Below are positions 61,846-64,000 of a stretch of 64,000 nucleotides of DNA, piece by piece. The DNA lies in NCBI GenBank assembly GCA_030248295.1, contig JASANH010001117.1, forward strand, positions 62,001 through 126,000, given 5' to 3'. The position numbers were made by a program, and so were the translations under genes. The notes beneath the pieces were generated by a model, which was not told where the DNA came from, ran no database searches, and worked only from the letters and a program-made list of their open reading frames with translations. The stretch's first letter is position 1, and each line of letters opens with the position of its first letter. Source of the stretch: Mesodorylaimus sp. YZB2_4. Lineage: Eukaryota; Nematoda; Enoplea; Dorylaimida; Dorylaimidae.

Positions 61846-64000
61846 GCACAGTTGGGTCAAAACATGCCATCTCGACCTCGATCTGGCAGAATATTGCGCC
61901 ATACTCACCGTAGCTTTCATCTGTTTTAGGGTGTCTTGAGTGATTCTAAAATTCTATGACTGATTTCCTTTCTCAAAAGTGTGACTCAAAGCACGTGCAA
62001 TCTTTTTTTTGAAGAATTTTATTGTAGCGTGCAATCTTTGGTTAATCTTTTTGGATATTTTTATTTGGTCATCATTAAGACTTTAAATTTTTGAATTTTT
62101 TAAAAGTTTTAGATTTTATCACGCTTTTGAAAACTGCTTTTTCAAATGTCAAGTTTTTTGGTTTCTTGATTCTTGAGACATAGCCATTACTTCTTTTAAA
62201 GATCTTCTCACTGCTGATTTTTACGAACTCAAAAGAGCTAAATGTTTCAAATTTAGAAAAAATTTGCCATTATGGGCGCGATATACTCAAAAAACCAGTT
62301 TTATGCTTGGTATCTTGATTTTATGAGAAGTCCATTTTGGGTGGTTGGTTGTCGAAAAATAAAAATTTCTATCAGTAGATGATTTTAGACATTGTCCACA
62401 CGCAATAAAGTGAACTCATTTTTTTCTCTTCGCGGTCATGAAATTCAAATTTTGAATTTTCCGCTTTTGTATCTAATTTGCAATAAGCAGTAAGGTGTTT
62501 CCCAAGTGTGCGGAACAGGATTCGCACGACGTACGCCATTGTCTCCTCGAATTTATCCACATTTTCATTTTGTTTTGTTTTGGTTGCCTGCCTGCCTTCT
62601 CTTTTCAACTTGCGCGCTTCTTTTCTTTTTCGGCCGTCCATTTTCGACTTTAAAAAAAAGCGTCCACGCGTTCGTTGTGTCCTTTCGGCGGGCTGGCTGG
62701 CAGGCGTTCGCAATTCGGTCAATACGAGACGTGCGAAAGAGTCATCAAGAGGGAAAGTGGACCGTCCAAGTCGTGATTTTGATTTGTCGAAATTTGGTAA
62801 CGGAAAGTGAGCGAGAGACTTTTTGCCTGTCTGAGTGTGAAGTTTCAAAGTAGGCGTTTGTTTTTAGTAGGTAAAATTACTTTGAAGTTTCAATTCACAC
62901 TTTGTCTTTAGTACTTCCCCATGTCGAATTCCTTTCTTATTGTTCGCTGCGAATGGCTTTTTTAAAAGTAGTGCAGTACGTGTAAACTTTTCAGAAATGT
63001 CGCGCTCTAGATGTTTTGTTCTCAGTGAATCATGTCTTAACGTTAACACGCCAGAAAATGTTGACATTTTTCTGGTTTTTCGCTAATCAGAAAAAGATTT
63101 TTCTTCCGCACTCAAACTTGTGCAGGAAGGGTTTTGGCGTAAATTGAGGTCAGTTGGGATGAGGAGGTTTTCTTTGAATTTGGTATAAAACCAAAGCTAA
63201 GCGATGTACCTCAGACTGGTGGTGGCGTTTTGAGCAAAAAAATAACGTGTGAATAGCTTTTTCACAACAACGGAATAGCGTTACGCGCGCTTATTTGAAA
63301 TGGTGTTTTGGATATCCTTTAGCTTTTTCGTAAAGACCAAGCCATCCAGTTTTGCTGCACTGATTCAATACTACGCGCGAATTTCTGTTTCTTGTTTATT
63401 TTGTGACTAGTCCCGCGTTCTGCAGAAGGATGGAATGGGCAGTCCGAGGTGCAATCAATTCGCCTACTGTTCCTTATCTTTATAGTTTAGACAACAGGCG
63501 TTGCAAAAGTGGAGAATCGGTCTTATCCTTGGCATTTTCTCCTTTGCGTTGGCTGCACAACTTCAACGTAAACTGGTTTCATCAGCGTCCAGGTGATCTC
63601 CGCATTCATCAGTGAACTGTTTTGGAAATCGGTTTGCCTCTCCTAACGATAAGTCAGGGCCAGACACGAGATCGAGGTCGCTTTGGCTTGCAGGCATAGC
63701 TTAAGGACTGATCGGTCTTGAGGTCCTGGCCTGAACTGCTTGAGCACTTTGACCCCACCCCACCCAGGTCGGTCAGAATGCCGCGTACGGCCAAAACGTG
63801 CGGTCTCTCCCCGAATTGATAGTCTGTACGGCCCTTGTGGTTTCGTTGTCAATAAACTCGGCATGAGGTGAGTCCAGCCTCTAGTTTGCCCCGGGCGGGC
63901 CAAGGGTTTCACAGATCTGATGGCGTGGTGTTTTGCGTTTGGGGCTCTGGAAAAAAGGCTTAGTAAAACCCAGTTTTCCAAGACTTTTTTATCACTGCGA
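61846..64000. other. Nucleobindin 3' region and downstream sequence
   Basis: The first 0.5 kb is AT-rich and is probably 3' UTR. A minus-strand open frame at 62372-62848 is Lys/Arg-rich but starts from TTG and matches nothing known to me. A GC-rich segment at 63640-63980, open on the minus strand for 112 codons, may be a mobile-element remnant. No gene is supported. Confidence 0.45.
62358..62363 (+). promoter_or_regulatory. AATAAA polyadenylation signal candidate (nucleobindin)
   Basis: First AATAAA on the plus strand that I found downstream of the nucleobindin stop, about 510 bp after it. A second AATAAA lies at 62404-62409. Either could end the transcript. Confidence 0.45.

Noticed and set aside
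61205-61920. Long open frames of 209-250 codons overlapping the last nucleobindin exon on both strands
   Set aside because: They are shadows of the low-complexity repeat. Only the PQPGQY frame continues the spliced nucleobindin protein.
62372-62848. 158-codon Lys/Arg-rich minus-strand ORF
   Set aside because: It begins at TTG, matches no known family and lacks splice support. It lies in nucleobindin 3' flanking DNA.
1-64000. CRISPR arrays, bacterial operons or integrated prophage
   Set aside because: All recognised genes have spliceosomal introns and animal homologues. No regularly spaced short direct repeats were seen.

Overview
This is a stretch of eukaryotic nuclear genome from an invertebrate animal. 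Every recognisable gene is split by GT-AG introns, most of them about 60-900 bp, and many introns end in TTTTAG or TTTTCAG. The gene content (nephrin, nucleobindin, trimeric PNP, LSM1, a calmodulin-like protein) is metazoan. The standard genetic code fits. A flatworm is my best guess, from the TTTTAG-type acceptors, the many dispersed repeats and an active-site pattern in the PNP gene that I associate with schistosome PNPs. This is inference, and other invertebrate phyla are not excluded.

Layout. (1) 34-14064, minus strand: a complete 24-exon nephrin/Sticks-and-stones-type adhesion receptor of 1,259 residues. Every intron phase joins and the total coding length divides by three. (2) About 14065-39247: some 25 kb without a recognisable gene. 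It holds dispersed repeats, a 1.2-kb inverted-repeat element (33393-34593), a SINE-like copy (35330-35725) and a perfect hairpin (35852-35898). (3) 39248-40421, minus: LSM1, 138 residues, four exons. (4) 40805-41067, minus: a possible small unrecognised coding segment. (5) 45365-47330, plus: a six-exon, four-EF-hand calmodulin-like protein of 175 residues with a membrane-targeting MGNCC start. (6) 49632-57797, minus: purine nucleoside phosphorylase, 285 residues, seven exons. Its 5-kb intron 2 is filled with repeats, and another intron contains an ORF resembling a secreted peptide. (7) 57868-61845, plus: nucleobindin, 535 residues, seven exons, ending in a long Gln/Pro/Gly repeat tail. (8) 61846-64000: its 3' region and sequence with no recognised gene.

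The genes do not form an obvious pathway. PNP (purine salvage) and nucleobindin (secretory-pathway calcium binding) are head to head with only 70 bp between start codons, so they probably share a promoter. Two unrelated calcium-binding genes flank PNP.

The most interesting point is the PNP. Its phosphate- and ribose-binding residues are intact, but the two residues that read the purine base in the human enzyme (Glu201 and Asn243) are Ala and Asp here. This predicts changed nucleoside specificity. I had no search tools. Gene names rest on recognised family motifs, and exon borders on manual splice-site and phase matching.
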